A stretch of DNA of 64,000 bases from Oleispirillum sp963678075 (GCA_963678075.2 CAXXPK010000003.1:682001-746000), one strand, 5' to 3'. Positions 45,246 through 56,991 are shown, numbered from the stretch's first letter. Numbers and translations are program-made. The notes: generated from the sequence alone by a model not told the origin.

Positions 45246-46089
45246 CCTGGCACGAGATCCCGGCGCGTTGGGCGGCGGCATCCAGCGCCACGAAGAAACG
45301 GGTGATCGCTTCCAGCGTTTCCGGTTCATAGCGTTGCGACAGACCGTTTTCGCCGCAGTCGCCCATCGCCGCGCGCAGTTCCTGCATCCGCGCCAGGATC
45401 AAGGCGAGGGCATGGCGTTCTGAAAATTGCCAGTCCTGTTCCCGTAGGGTCTTGCCGGAGGCGGTGTGCGCATCGACCATCGCCACCAGCCAGGAAAGCC
45501 GTCGTTCGAAATCCACGAAGTGACCGATGATCACCACGTCGATGTCGGTCGTCAGGGCGCGGGTTGCAGGGTCGGCGAAGACCTCCGCCCAGACCGGATC
45601 GCCGGTCATCGGGTTCAGGTGGGCGGCGACCAGTGCCTCGGCCTGAAGACGGCAGGCGTCGGCGCGGTCCTGGCCCAGCATCGCCGAGATCGCGCACATC
45701 AGTCCGGGGATGACGCGGCGCGACAGCATCGGGTGGGTTATCGACGCCACCGGTTCCGGCGTTGCCCCGAAGTGCGGAAACAGCGGACGCAATGGCTCGG
45801 TGAGGATGCGTTCGAAGGGGGGAAGGGTGCGCCCCTCCGCCTCGTTGAGAAGGCGGCGGCACTCGTGGAAAGTCAGCGTGGTCAGGGGGTGGGTTTGCAA
45901 AAAGTCGCGGGCGACGCCGCGCATCGTCTGGACATCGACGAACTCGCCGCGTTCCGCCGAACGCTGGGCGTAGAATTGGATGAAATCCGCCAGCAGGGCG
46001 TTCGGCGTCCTTAACGGGCAGTGAACGCCTTTTACCGCGTCGAGGTGGACGTGGGTGTCGGGGGCGTGCAGCATGGCCGCAGCGGACAC
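45205..46089 (-). CDS. Conserved hypothetical protein
   Basis: This 294-residue protein starts at GTG 46087-46089, close after AAAGGAGGAG, an excellent ribosome binding site. Its end overlaps the convergent pncB gene by 41 bases. It is mostly helical and soluble, with scattered His residues (APDTHVHLDAVKGVHC, VVIIGHFVDFERRLSWLVAM). I recognise no family or motif. The AT-rich gap upstream, with a long inverted repeat, probably holds its promoter. Confidence 0.6.
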   Translation of the reverse strand: MSAAAMLHAPDTHVHLDAVKGVHCPLRTPNALLADFIQFYAQRSAERGEFVDVQTMRGVARDFLQTHPLTTLTFHECRRLLNEAEGRTLPPFERILTEPLRPLFPHFGATPEPVASITHPMLSRRVIPGLMCAISAMLGQDRADACRLQAEALVAAHLNPMTGDPVWAEVFADPATRALTTDIDVVIIGHFVDFERRLSWLVAMVDAHTASGKTLREQDWQFSERHALALILARMQELRAAMGDCGENGLSQRYEPETLEAITRFFVALDAAAQRAGISCQVRHWGAAGIRVRP

Positions 46090-46112
46090 GATCTCCTCCT
46101 TTAGAATTAGAT

Positions 46113-46154
46113 AAGTATGAATATATTACACGAAATTTCACAAACTTCATACTT
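46113..46154. promoter_or_regulatory. Inverted repeat in the divergent promoter region before nadE
   Basis: AAGTATGAA (46113-46121) and TTCATACTT (46146-46154) are perfect nine-base arms with a 24-base A+T-rich spacer. The region is by far the most A+T-rich of its surroundings and separates the minus-strand hypothetical gene from nadE. It may be a pair of operator half-sites or a DNA-bending element. Confidence 0.45.
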
Positions 46155-46267
46155 TTAAGTGAGAGTCCTCCGCTTTTTGGCTGGTGTTCGCGGTGAAATG
46201 TCCTGCGTTGACATCCCTCCGCCATGACCCTAGGTTGCGAAGCGGAGATCACCGGGAAAGTCTTCGA

Positions 46268-47935
46268 ATGCGCCTCTCCTTGACGATCGGACTGCTGCAG
46301 ATCAATCCGACGGTCGGCGCCGTCGCCGCCAACGCGGCGGGACTGGCGGCGGCCTACGAACGGGCGTGGGATCGGGGCGCCGAATTAGTGGTGGCGCCGG
46401 AACTGGCGCTATCGGGGTATCCCCCCGAGGATCTGGTGCGCCGCGCCGCTTTTCTTGACCGAATCGATGCCGCGCTGACCGATCTGGCGCGGTTGACCAA
46501 GAATGGCCCCGCCCTGGCGGTCGGCGCGCCGCGCCGCCGCGTTGGCGACGACGGCGTTTGCCATTGCGCCAATGCCATTGTCGTGATGGAAGGCGGCGCT
46601 ATCGTCGCCGAGCGCGACAAGGTGCATTTGCCGAATTACGGCGTCTTCGACGAGGCGCGGGTGTTCGCGCCGGGGCCGCCGCCGTTGCCGGTGACGATCG
46701 CCGGACATCGTGTCGGCCTGATGATCTGCGAAGACATGTGGTACCCCGACGTCGCCCTGCACCTGAAGGAAAACGGCGCGGAGATTCTGGTGGTGCCGAA
46801 CGGTTCGCCGTTCGAAACCGACAAGCAGGGGATGCGCCCGGCGCATGCGCGGGCGCGAGTGGCGGCGACCGGATTGCCGTTGGTCTATGTCAACCAGGTG
46901 GGCGGCCAGGACGAACTGGTGTTCGATGGCGCGTCCTTCGTCCTGAACGCCGGCGGTGACGAGGTTCTGCGCCTGCCGTCGTGGAGTGCGCACGAGGCCC
47001 TGGCCGAATTCGCCGCCGTCGATGGCGGCCTTTCCGCCCTGCCGGGGGAAATGGCGCCGCTGCCGGACCCCTGGGAATCTCTGTACCGTGCGTTGCTGAC
47101 CGGGTTGTGCGACTATATCGAAAAGAACCGCTTTCCCGACATCATCCTGGGGCTGTCGGGGGGCATCGACAGCGCCATCGCCGCCGCCCTGGCGGTGGAC
47201 GCCCTGGGCGCGGAGCGCGTTACCTGCGTGATGATGCCGTCGCCCTATACCTCGGACGAAAGTCTGGAAGACGCGGCGGCGGTGGCGGGTTTGTTGGGCT
47301 GCCGTTTGGAAACCATCGGCATCGGTCCGGCGATGGAGGCCTTCGCCGCGATGCTGGCGCCGCATTTCGCGGGCCGCGCCGCCAACGAGGCCGAGGAAAA
47401 CATCCAGTCTCGCGCCCGCGGCCTGGCCTTGATGGCCTTGTCCAACAAGCTGGGGCCGATGGTGTTGGCGACCGGCAACAAGTCGGAAATGAGCGTCGGT
47501 TACGCCACCTTGTACGGCGACATGTGCGGCGGCTTCGCGGTCTTGAAGGATGTCTACAAGACAGAGGTCTTCGCCCTGTCGCGCTGGCGCAATGCCCACC
47601 GTCCGGCGGATGCTCTTGGTCCCCTCGGGCCGGTGATGCCCGAGCGCGTCATCACCAAGCCGCCGACCGCCGAACTCAAGCCCGACCAGAAGGACGAGGA
47701 CAGCCTGCCGCCCTACGTGCGTCTGGATGCCATTCTCGCCCGCTTGATCGAGGGTGAACAGGCCCCCGAGGAGATCGTCCGCGAGGGCTTTCCCGCCGCC
47801 GAGGTGGAGAGGGTCTGGCGCCTTCTGAACGGCGCGGAATACAAACGGCGGCAATCGCCTCCCGGGGTGAAGACGACGCGTCTTGCGTTCGGGCGCGACC
47901 GTCGTTATCCCATCACCAATGGATTTCGGGACTGA
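46268..47935 (+). CDS. nadE: Glutamine-dependent NAD+ synthase
   Basis: This 555-residue two-domain enzyme amidates nicotinate adenine dinucleotide to NAD+. Residues 1-260 are a nitrilase-type glutaminase: APELALSGYPPEDLVRRAAF (Glu), RDKVHLPNYGVFDEARVF (Lys) and VGLMICEDMWYPDVAL (Cys). The remainder is the ATP-pyrophosphatase synthetase with P-loop LGLSGGIDSAIAAAL and LATGNKSEMSVGYATLYGDM. The start ATG 46268 is chosen because the glutaminase begins immediately (MRLSLTIGLLQINPTVGAVA). Confidence 0.95.
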   Translation: MRLSLTIGLLQINPTVGAVAANAAGLAAAYERAWDRGAELVVAPELALSGYPPEDLVRRAAFLDRIDAALTDLARLTKNGPALAVGAPRRRVGDDGVCHCANAIVVMEGGAIVAERDKVHLPNYGVFDEARVFAPGPPPLPVTIAGHRVGLMICEDMWYPDVALHLKENGAEILVVPNGSPFETDKQGMRPAHARARVAATGLPLVYVNQVGGQDELVFDGASFVLNAGGDEVLRLPSWSAHEALAEFAAVDGGLSALPGEMAPLPDPWESLYRALLTGLCDYIEKNRFPDIILGLSGGIDSAIAAALAVDALGAERVTCVMMPSPYTSDESLEDAAAVAGLLGCRLETIGIGPAMEAFAAMLAPHFAGRAANEAEENIQSRARGLALMALSNKLGPMVLATGNKSEMSVGYATLYGDMCGGFAVLKDVYKTEVFALSRWRNAHRPADALGPLGPVMPERVITKPPTAELKPDQKDEDSLPPYVRLDAILARLIEGEQAPEEIVREGFPAAEVERVWRLLNGAEYKRRQSPPGVKTTRLAFGRDRRYPITNGFRD

Positions 47936-47947
47936 AAGACAGGATTC

Positions 47948-49282
47948 ATGAAGGTTCGTTTCGCGCCCAGCCCCACCGGCTATCTGCACATCGGCAACGC
48001 GCGTACCGCTTTGATCAACTGGTTGTTCGCGCGGGCGCACGGCGGGCAATTCCTGTTGCGTTTGGACGATACCGACGCCGAACGCTCGACCGCCGCCTAT
48101 GCGCAGGCGATTCGCGACGACCTGGCCTGGATGGGGTTGACCTGGGACGAGGAAAAAAGCCAGATCGCGCGGCTTTCCCGCCATGCCGAGGTCAGTGACG
48201 CCCTGGCCGCGTCGGGGCGCCTGTACGCCTGTTACGAAACGCCCGAGGAACTGGACTACAAGCGCCGCCGCCAGCGTGCCAGAGGACTGCCGCCGGTCTA
48301 TGATCGCGAGGGTCTTTCCCTGTCCGCCGCCGACAAGGCGCGTTTCGCGGCGGAGGGGCGCACGCCGCACTGGCGTTTTCTGTTGAAGCACGAGGAAACC
48401 GCCTGGGACGATCTGGTGCGGGGTCCGCAGTCCTATCATGGTGCGCACCTGTCCGATCCGGTGGTGCGGCGCGCCGACGGCAGTTGGCTGTACATGTTGC
48501 CGTCGGTGATCGACGACGTCGATTTCGCCGTCACCCATGTTCTGCGCGGCGAGGATCACGTTACCAACACCGCCGTGCAGATTCAGATGTTCGCGGCGAT
48601 GAACGCGCCGCCGCCCGCCTTCGGTCATGTGCCGCTGATCACTGGGCCGGGCGGAGAAGGCCTGTCGAAGCGCGATGGCGCCCAGGCGGTGCGCGACTTT
48701 CGCGCCGAAGGCATCGAACCGGCGCCGATGCTGGCGATGCTGGCCAGCCTGGGCACGGCGGAGGCCGCCGACCCCACGGCGGACGCGGCGCGATTGGTCG
48801 CCGCCTTCGATGTTCGGCATTTCGGTCGTTCGCAGCCCCAGTTCGACCCGGCGGAATTGACCGCCTTGAACGCGCGTTATCTGCATGGTCTCGATTTCGC
48901 GGCGGTGCGGGCGCGCCTGGACGAGATTGGTCTTGCCGATGCCGACGCGGCGTTCTGGTTGGCGGTGCGCGCCAATCTGACGCGGTTGTCCGACGCGCAG
49001 GTCTGGTGGCGGGTGATTCATCTGCCCCTGACCCCCTTGATCGAGGATGCCGAGGTGGCCGCCGCCGCCGCCGCCGCCCTGCCGCCGGAACCGTGGGACG
49101 AAACCACCTGGGCGGCGCTGACCGGCGCGGTCAAGGCGGCGACCGGGCGCAAGGGACGCGCCTTGTTCCATCCGCTGCGTTTGGCCCTGACCGGGCGCGA
49201 GAATGGCCCCGAATTGAAAGTGCTGCTGCCGATGATCGGACGGGACAGGGCGCTCGCTCGCCTGTCCGGCCGCACCGCCTGA
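47948..49282 (+). CDS. gltX: Glutamyl-tRNA synthetase
   Basis: This 444-residue class I aminoacyl-tRNA synthetase has the HIGH-type motif APSPTGYLHIGNARTALINW and the KMSKS-type motif GEGLSKRDGAQAVRDF. The length and motifs fit the discriminating or second GluRS type common in alphaproteobacteria. It starts 12 bases after nadE and is followed by cysS after 12 bases, so nadE-gltX-cysS is probably an operon. Confidence 0.93.
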   Translation: MKVRFAPSPTGYLHIGNARTALINWLFARAHGGQFLLRLDDTDAERSTAAYAQAIRDDLAWMGLTWDEEKSQIARLSRHAEVSDALAASGRLYACYETPEELDYKRRRQRARGLPPVYDREGLSLSAADKARFAAEGRTPHWRFLLKHEETAWDDLVRGPQSYHGAHLSDPVVRRADGSWLYMLPSVIDDVDFAVTHVLRGEDHVTNTAVQIQMFAAMNAPPPAFGHVPLITGPGGEGLSKRDGAQAVRDFRAEGIEPAPMLAMLASLGTAEAADPTADAARLVAAFDVRHFGRSQPQFDPAELTALNARYLHGLDFAAVRARLDEIGLADADAAFWLAVRANLTRLSDAQVWWRVIHLPLTPLIEDAEVAAAAAAALPPEPWDETTWAALTGAVKAATGRKGRALFHPLRLALTGRENGPELKVLLPMIGRDRALARLSGRTA

Positions 49283-49294
49283 AAAACGAAAAGG

Positions 49295-50728
<1,434 letters not shown>

Positions 50729-50893
50729 TCGTTTGGCGGGTGATTGTTATCCGTGGTAACTAAAGAACCACGGTCGTCACATACTTTGGACTGTGATTAT
50801 ACTTCCAACCGATATTGGTCTGTGGTTTATCGGGGATTCAATGCCATATTCTCATCGTACCGTCAGGATGTTCTGGGATTCCCGGCCGTGAGC

Positions 50894-53809
50894 ATGCGTG
50901 TCGTCGCGTCCAGGCTTCAGGAAGAGGCTTCGCCGGGCATGCGCCGCGCGCTCCTGGTGGATGACGACGTCCTGCATGCCCGTCTGGCCGAGATGTTCTT
51001 GAGCGAAGGGGGGGCGGAGGGCGGTTGCCGCCGTCGATGTCGTGGGTTCGCTGTCGCAGGCGCTGCGCCATCTATCGGGACATGGCTACGACGCGGTTCT
51101 GCTGGATCTTGGCTTGCCCGACGGTCAGGAACTTGGCGTGTTGTCGGCGGTGTTGGCGGTGGCGCCCGACTGCCCGGTCTTGGTCCTGACCGGCGACAAT
51201 GACGAACGCCTTGCCGCCGAGGCGATGCGCATGGGCGCGCAGGACTTCCTGATCAAGGGGCGTCTGAACCGCAAGCAGTTGCGCAGCGCCGTCGTTTATG
51301 CGGTGGAGCGTAAGCGCCTGTTGCGCACCGGCATCGCCGAGGGCCTGCTGGAGAGTATCCTGTCCAGCACCCACAACGCGATTCTGGCGCTGGAGCCGGC
51401 GGGCGACCGCGATGACCGGCGTTGGCGGGTGGTGCTGGCCAACCCGCCCTGCGAGACCTTCTTCGGGCGTGTTCTGCGCGACATCGAGGGCGCCTGGTTG
51501 GATGTCGTCCTCGTTAAGCACCACTATGCCGAAATCGAGACGACGCTGGCCCGTGTCCAGGAACGGGGGGCGGTGCGTCAGCACCAGCCGTGTTTGCGGA
51601 ACGGCGATACGGCGCGCTGGTTGCTGATGGATGCGGTCCCCTGCGGCGACAACATCGCGGTGACCTTGACCGACGTCACGCCGATGAAGGCGCGCGAGGA
51701 CGAACTGGTGGCCGCGCAGCATCTGGCGCAGACCGCCCTGGACGACAAGGTGGGGTTGCTGCACGCCCTGGGACAGAAGGTGCCGGGCGCGCTGATGCGG
51801 ATTCTGCCGCGTTGGGACGATGCCACCGAGCTTCTGTCCGACAATGCCGGAAACGACCGCTTCAAATCCGACCTGGCCGGGGCGCGGGCGGAGGCGGCGG
51901 TGCTCTCCACCAAGGTTGATGCCCTGGTCAATCTGCGGCAAAGCGCGGGCTTCGCCTATTTGGGCGAGAACTATCTGTCGGTTCTGGAAATCTCGCCCGA
52001 TCTTTCGGCGGTGGTCCGCGCCGAGGACAGGACGATCCTGTTTCTGAACGGGGTCGGGCGTCAGATTCTGGGTATTCCCGAGGGGAAGGAACTGTCGGGG
52101 ACGTCGTTCCTGGACTACGTTCCAACGGACTATTCGGTGCTGTTCGAAGCCGGCATGTCCACCCTGCGCGGCGAGGCGACCCGCGTGCCGATGTATCTGG
52201 AGAGCGCCGACGGGCATCTGGTCGATGTCGAGCTGCTGGCGATGGATTGCCCGGTGGCGGGGATCGACGCCTGGGCGGGGCAGGATCTGGTTCTGGTTTC
52301 GGCGGTCGATACGACGCGCCGCAACCGCGCCTCGCGGCGCATCATCGCCCGCGAGGAACAACGGCGCAAGATCATGGACAACGTCGCCGATGCGGTGGTC
52401 GTGGTCGATGAGGACGGGCGCATCGAGACCATCAATCGTGCCACCGAGACCGCCTTTGGCGCGCCCTCGCGCGAGTTGGTGGGGGCCGGGGTGGGGCGTC
52501 TTCTGGGGCCGGTGAGTGCCCCCGATGGGCATCCGATGACCGGGTTGGAGACGTTCTTGGGCGGCGGCGTTCCGGCGCGGGTGTCCGGCTGGCGGCGGCA
52601 TCTGGGGCGGCGGGCCGATGGCGAGCTGTTCCCCATAGAGTTCGCGGTCCGCGACCCCAACCCTGGCGAGCGACATCTGTTCATCGGCTTGATCCGCGAT
52701 ATTTCCGAACGCGTCGCGTACGAGGAAAATATCCTCTACATGGCGACCCACGACCTGTTGACGACATTGGCCAACCGGACCCGTTTTCACGATGAATTGG
52801 GGGCCACCCTGGTCAAGGCGAAGCGGGAGGACACTCGCTTCGGTTTGCTGTTCTTCGATCTTGATCACTTCAAGGCGATCAACGACAGAGCTTCGGCCAC
52901 CTGGTCGGTGACCGGATCTTGTCGGTGTTCGCCAGGCGCCTGCACAGCGGTTTGGGCGATCGGGCGCGGCTGGTGGCGCGGCTGTCCGCCGACGAGTTCG
53001 TGGCGATCGTCGAAAACTCTGGCGGGCCGGCGGAATTGTTGCCGCTGGCTAACCGCATTGGCGAGGCGGTGAAAAAGCCGATGGTTGTCGATAACCACCA
53101 TATCCGGGTTTCCTGCGGCATCGTGACCGGCGCCGAGGCCTTGATCCGCTGGTTCCATCCTGATCTTGGCCTGATTTCCCCCGTCGATTTTATTCCGATC
53201 GCCGAGGAAACCGGCGCCATCCGCGATATCGGCGAGTGGGTGCTGCGACAGGTCTGCCGCGATCACGCGGAGTGGATCGCATCCGGCGCGGCGGTGGTTT
53301 CGGTGGCGGTCAACCTGTCCGCCGTGCAGTTCCGCGACGTCAATCTCGACACCACGCTGCGCCGCATCCTGGAGGAATTCAATATTCCTCCCCACCTGTT
53401 GGAACTGGAACTGACGGAAAGCGCGCTGGTCGAGGACATCGATCAGACGGTCGAGACCCTGGGCCGCTTGAAGGCTCTGGGGTTGACCATCGCGATCGAC
53501 GAGTTCGGCTCCGGGTATTCGTCGTTCGGCTATCTGACCCGTTTTCCGATTGATTGCCTGAAGATCGACCTCTCCTTCGTCTGCAACATTCCCAGCAACG
53601 CCGACGACATGACGGTGATCCGCGCGATCATCGGCATGGCGAAGAACCTGGACCTGAAACTCGTCGCCGAGGGCGTCGAAACCGTCGAACAGGCCCGTTT
53701 CCTGAAAGACCATGGCTGCGACATGGCGCAGGGGTATCTGTTCAGTCGCCCGGTTCCGGTCGCGGTCTTCCGCCGCGTGCTCGAAGATGGCGTGCTGCGG
53801 CCGGTGTGA
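50894..53809 (+). pseudogene. Response regulator-PAS-GGDEF-EAL protein, two frameshifts and an internal deletion
   Basis: Read across frames, the gene encodes a receiver domain (ALLVDDDVLHARLAEMFLSE, LLDLGLPDGQELGVL, VLVLTGDNDE), PAS-like domains, a partial GGDEF domain and an EAL domain. Frame breaks are at about 51020 (a G-run) and about 52890 (inside FFDLDHFKAIND). The GGDEF signature is degenerate (RLSADEF), and the domain stops at VSCGIV, where it joins GAEALIRWFHPDLGLISPV of the EAL domain directly. About 100 residues (rest of GGDEF, first strand of EAL) are missing. EAL motifs NLSAVQFRD, LELTESAL and IDEFGSGYSS remain. Output would be a phosphodiesterase at best. Confidence 0.75.
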
Positions 53810-53862
53810 CCGGGAATCTCTTGAGGTTTGCGCGCTTTTGCCTCATTTTCATCGGTTCCCGG
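53810..53862 (+). terminator. Nested hairpins between the EAL gene and cimA
   Basis: An inner stem TGAGG/CCTCA (53822-53826, 53841-53845) is followed by TTTTC, and an outer stem CCGGGAA/TTCCCGG (53810-53816, 53856-53862) encloses it. The arrangement could be a weak terminator after the EAL gene or a leader structure for cimA. It begins immediately after the EAL stop codon. Confidence 0.3.
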
Positions 53863-53886
53863 ACGGGTTTGCGAGGCGAGAGGCTG

Positions 53887-55473
53887 ATGAGCGGCAACCG
53901 CGTGTATCTTTACGACAGTACCCTGCGCGACGGCGCGCAGACGCAAGGCGTGGACTTTACCGCCGCCGACAAGGTGGCGATCGCCGCCGAACTGGATCGT
54001 CTGGGGATCGATTACATCGAAGGCGGCTGGCCGGGCGCCAACGCCACCGACGACCAGTTCTTCGCCAATCCGCCGAAGTTCCGTCACGCCCGTCTGACCG
54101 CCTTTGGGATGACCCGCCGGGCCGGACGCAGCGTTGGCGACGATGTGGGTTTCCAGGCGCTTCTGAGAACCGGCGCGCGCGTCGTCACCCTGGTCGGCAA
54201 GGCCTGGGAAGAACAGGTGCGGGTGGCCTTGGGCGCCGACGCCGACGAGAACCTGCGGATGATCGGCGACAGCGTGAAGGTGGGGTTGTCCCGCGTTGAC
54301 GAGGTGATGTTCGACGCCGAGCATTTCTTCGACGGCTATAAGGCCAATCCGGATTATGCGCTGGCCTGCGTCGAGGAGGCCTTTCAGGCGGGGGCCCGCT
54401 GGATGGTGCTGTGCGATACCAATGGCGGCACCCTGCCGCACGAAGTCGGCGAGATCGTCGCCGCCGTCGCCCGGCGCATTCCCGGCGATTATCTGGGCAT
54501 TCACTGCCACAACGATACCGAAAACGCGGTGGCCAACTCGTTGATCGCGGTGTTGGCCGGGGTACGCCAAGTGCAGGGGACGCTGAACGGTCTGGGCGAG
54601 CGTTGCGGCAACGCCAATCTGGTGTCGGTGATTCCCACCCTGGCCCTGAAAATGGGCATGGAAGTCGGGGTTTCCGAAGGCGGGCTGCGCCATTTGAAGA
54701 CGGTTTCCCATATGCTGGACGAACGCTTGAACCGCGCCCCCAACCGCCATGCCCCCTACGTCGGGGCCTCCGCCTTCGCGCACAAGGGCGGGCTGCACGC
54801 CTCGGCGGTGGCCAAGGACTCTTCCTGTTACGAACACGTCGATCCAGAGAGGGTCGGCAACATGCGGCGGGTGGTGATTTCCGATCAGTCGGGGCGGTCC
54901 AACATCCTGGCGCGGTTGGCCGAGGCGGGGATCGCGGTGGACCCCGACGACCCGCGGGTCAACGCGCTGTTGGCCGAGGTCAAGGCGAAGGAGGCGGAGG
55001 GCCTGACCTTCGACGGCGCCGATGCCAGCTTCGAACTGTTCGCGCGGCGTTTTCTGGACGGTGTGCCGGAATTCTTTCAGGTGCATTCGTTCCGGGTCAT
55101 CGACGAGCGCCGCTATAACGCCAAGGGCGAGTTGATTCACGTGTCCGAGGCGACGGCGCGGATTCTCGTCAACGATGCCTATACCATGGAAGCGGGGGAG
55201 GGCCACGGCCCGGTCAACGCGTTGGACGCGGCGCTGCGCAAGGTGCTGGTTCCCGCCTTTCCGGCGTTGGATCGCCTGTCACTGATCGACTACAAGGTGC
55301 GCATTCTGGCGCCGGAGCGCGGTACTGCGGCGGTCACCCGGGTGATGATCGAAAGCACCGATGCCGTGACCGGCGAGCGGTGGACGACGGTCGGGGTTTC
55401 CGAAGACATCATCGATGCCTCGTTCAATGCGCTGCACGACAGCATCCTCTACTTTCTGATGAAGACCGTTTGA
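53887..55473 (+). CDS. cimA: (R)-citramalate synthase
   Basis: This 528-residue enzyme of the isopropylmalate/citramalate synthase family condenses pyruvate and acetyl-CoA on the threonine-independent route to isoleucine. The TIM barrel shows STLRDGAQTQGVDFTAADKV with catalytic Arg and Asp, CDTNGGTLPHEVGE, IHCHNDTENAVANSLIAV with the metal His, and GNANLVSVIPTLALKMG. The C-terminal regulatory LeuA-dimer-like domain covers about residues 400-528. The start ATG 53887 gives MSGNRVYLYDSTLRDGAQTQ; the open frame upstream overlaps the EAL gene and is discarded. The length suits CimA rather than LeuA. Confidence 0.9.
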   Translation: MSGNRVYLYDSTLRDGAQTQGVDFTAADKVAIAAELDRLGIDYIEGGWPGANATDDQFFANPPKFRHARLTAFGMTRRAGRSVGDDVGFQALLRTGARVVTLVGKAWEEQVRVALGADADENLRMIGDSVKVGLSRVDEVMFDAEHFFDGYKANPDYALACVEEAFQAGARWMVLCDTNGGTLPHEVGEIVAAVARRIPGDYLGIHCHNDTENAVANSLIAVLAGVRQVQGTLNGLGERCGNANLVSVIPTLALKMGMEVGVSEGGLRHLKTVSHMLDERLNRAPNRHAPYVGASAFAHKGGLHASAVAKDSSCYEHVDPERVGNMRRVVISDQSGRSNILARLAEAGIAVDPDDPRVNALLAEVKAKEAEGLTFDGADASFELFARRFLDGVPEFFQVHSFRVIDERRYNAKGELIHVSEATARILVNDAYTMEAGEGHGPVNALDAALRKVLVPAFPALDRLSLIDYKVRILAPERGTAAVTRVMIESTDAVTGERWTTVGVSEDIIDASFNALHDSILYFLMKTV

Positions 55474-56945
55474 TGGCGGGCACCGATTCCTCGCGGCCGC
55501 AAACCGACACCGTGGTCAGTGGCGCCGCCCCCCTGATCCTTTTGTCGCGGCCGCAGTTGGCGGAAAATGTCGGCATGGTGGCGCGCGCCATGTTGAATTG
55601 CGGCCTGATCGATCTGCGTCTGGTGGAGCCGCAGGAGCCCCACCTGTCGGATCGCGCGATCGCCGCGTCGTCGGGCGCGGATCGGGTGCTCCGGCGCGCG
55701 ACGGTGTTCGAAACCACGCAGCAGGCGCTGGCCGATGCCCACTGGGTGGTGGCGACCACGGCGCGCCGCCGCAAACAGGTCAAGCCGGTGATGACGCCGC
55801 GTCGCGCCGCCGCCGAGATGCGGGCCAGGATCGCCGCCGGGCAGAAGGTCGTGGTGCTGTTCGGGCCGGAATGCACCGGCCTGGATAATGACGAGGTGTC
55901 GCTGGCCGACGTGGTGTGCGAGGTGCCGCTCAACCCGGCGTACTGTTCGCTCAATCTGGCGCAGGCGGTGCTGTTGATGGGGTACGAATGGTTCCAGTCC
56001 GGGACCGATGCCCCGCCCTATGAACTGGTGCAGAACGATACCGTTCCGGCATCCAAGGACGAATTGCTGAACTTCTATGCTCATCTGGAGCGGGAACTGG
56101 AAACCTGCGGGTTCCTGAGGGTCGAGGACAAGCGCCCCAGCATGGTGCGCAACCTGCGTTCCCTGTTCAATCGCGCCCAAATGACCGAGCAGGAGGTCCG
56201 TACCCTGCACGGCATGATCGCCGAACTGGCGCACGGGTCGCTGCGCCGCGCCCGCAAGCTCGGTGTTCCGGTGGACAAGTTGCGGCCCGCACCGCTGCCG
56301 ATTTACAGCAGCAAGCCGTTGTTCGACAGCGCGTTCGCCGACAAACTGACCGAACTGTTCATCTGGCGCCGCGACGTGCGGCGGTTCACCACCGAGCCGG
56401 CTTCCAACGATGCTGTGACGGAATTGCTGGAACAGGCCTGTCTGGCGCCGTCGGTCGGCAACAGCCAGCCCTGGCGCTTCGTGGTGGTCGAGGACGTGGG
56501 TCGTCGCGCGGCGGTGCGCGATGCCTTCGAGGCTGCCAATGCCGAGGCTCTGGCCGGATACGATGGCGAGAAGGCGAAGCTTTACGCCGGACTGAAATTG
56601 GCAGGACTGGATCGCGCGCCGGTGCAGGTCGCAGTGTTCGCCGATCCCAACCCGACGGAAGGGGCGGGGCTGGGACGTCGCACCATGCCGCAGGCGGTGC
56701 ATTATTCGGTGGTGGCGGCGGTGCAGACCCTGTGGCTGGCGGCGCGGGCTCGGGGGTTGGGGTTGGGGATGATCTCGATCCTTGATCCGTTGCGGGTGAA
56801 GCAGGTCTGCGATGTGCCGGAGACCTGGGATCTGGTGGCGTACCTATGTCTTGGCGTGCCGGAAGAGGAGCACGCCGACCCGGAGTTGGCGCGGGCCGGG
56901 TGGCAGGACCGGATTTCCCTGGATCGCGTGGTGTTCAAGCGCTGA
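55473..56945 (+). CDS. Fusion of tRNA 2'-O-methyltransferase TrmJ and DMB synthase BluB
   Basis: One 490-residue frame joins two enzymes. Residues 18-255 are a SPOUT methyltransferase of the TrmJ type (PLILLSRPQLAENVGMVARA, VVLFGPECTGLDNDEVSLAD, VPLNPAYCSLNLAQAVLLMG), which methylates position 32 of tRNAs. Residues 285-490 are a flavin-dependent nitroreductase-fold protein closely resembling BluB, which makes 5,6-dimethylbenzimidazole for cobalamin (ELFIWRRDVRRF, LAPSVGNSQPWRFVVVED, AYLCLGVPEEEHADPELARA). Both domains look complete, with a 30-residue linker and no G-run at the joint. The ATG overlaps the cimA stop by one base (TGATG). Confidence 0.85.
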   Translation: MAGTDSSRPQTDTVVSGAAPLILLSRPQLAENVGMVARAMLNCGLIDLRLVEPQEPHLSDRAIAASSGADRVLRRATVFETTQQALADAHWVVATTARRRKQVKPVMTPRRAAAEMRARIAAGQKVVVLFGPECTGLDNDEVSLADVVCEVPLNPAYCSLNLAQAVLLMGYEWFQSGTDAPPYELVQNDTVPASKDELLNFYAHLERELETCGFLRVEDKRPSMVRNLRSLFNRAQMTEQEVRTLHGMIAELAHGSLRRARKLGVPVDKLRPAPLPIYSSKPLFDSAFADKLTELFIWRRDVRRFTTEPASNDAVTELLEQACLAPSVGNSQPWRFVVVEDVGRRAAVRDAFEAANAEALAGYDGEKAKLYAGLKLAGLDRAPVQVAVFADPNPTEGAGLGRRTMPQAVHYSVVAAVQTLWLAARARGLGLGMISILDPLRVKQVCDVPETWDLVAYLCLGVPEEEHADPELARAGWQDRISLDRVVFKR

Positions 56946-56991
56946 GCCGCCGTGTCGTCGGAGGCAAGGGTCCTTCCAGGAGGGGGGCGGG

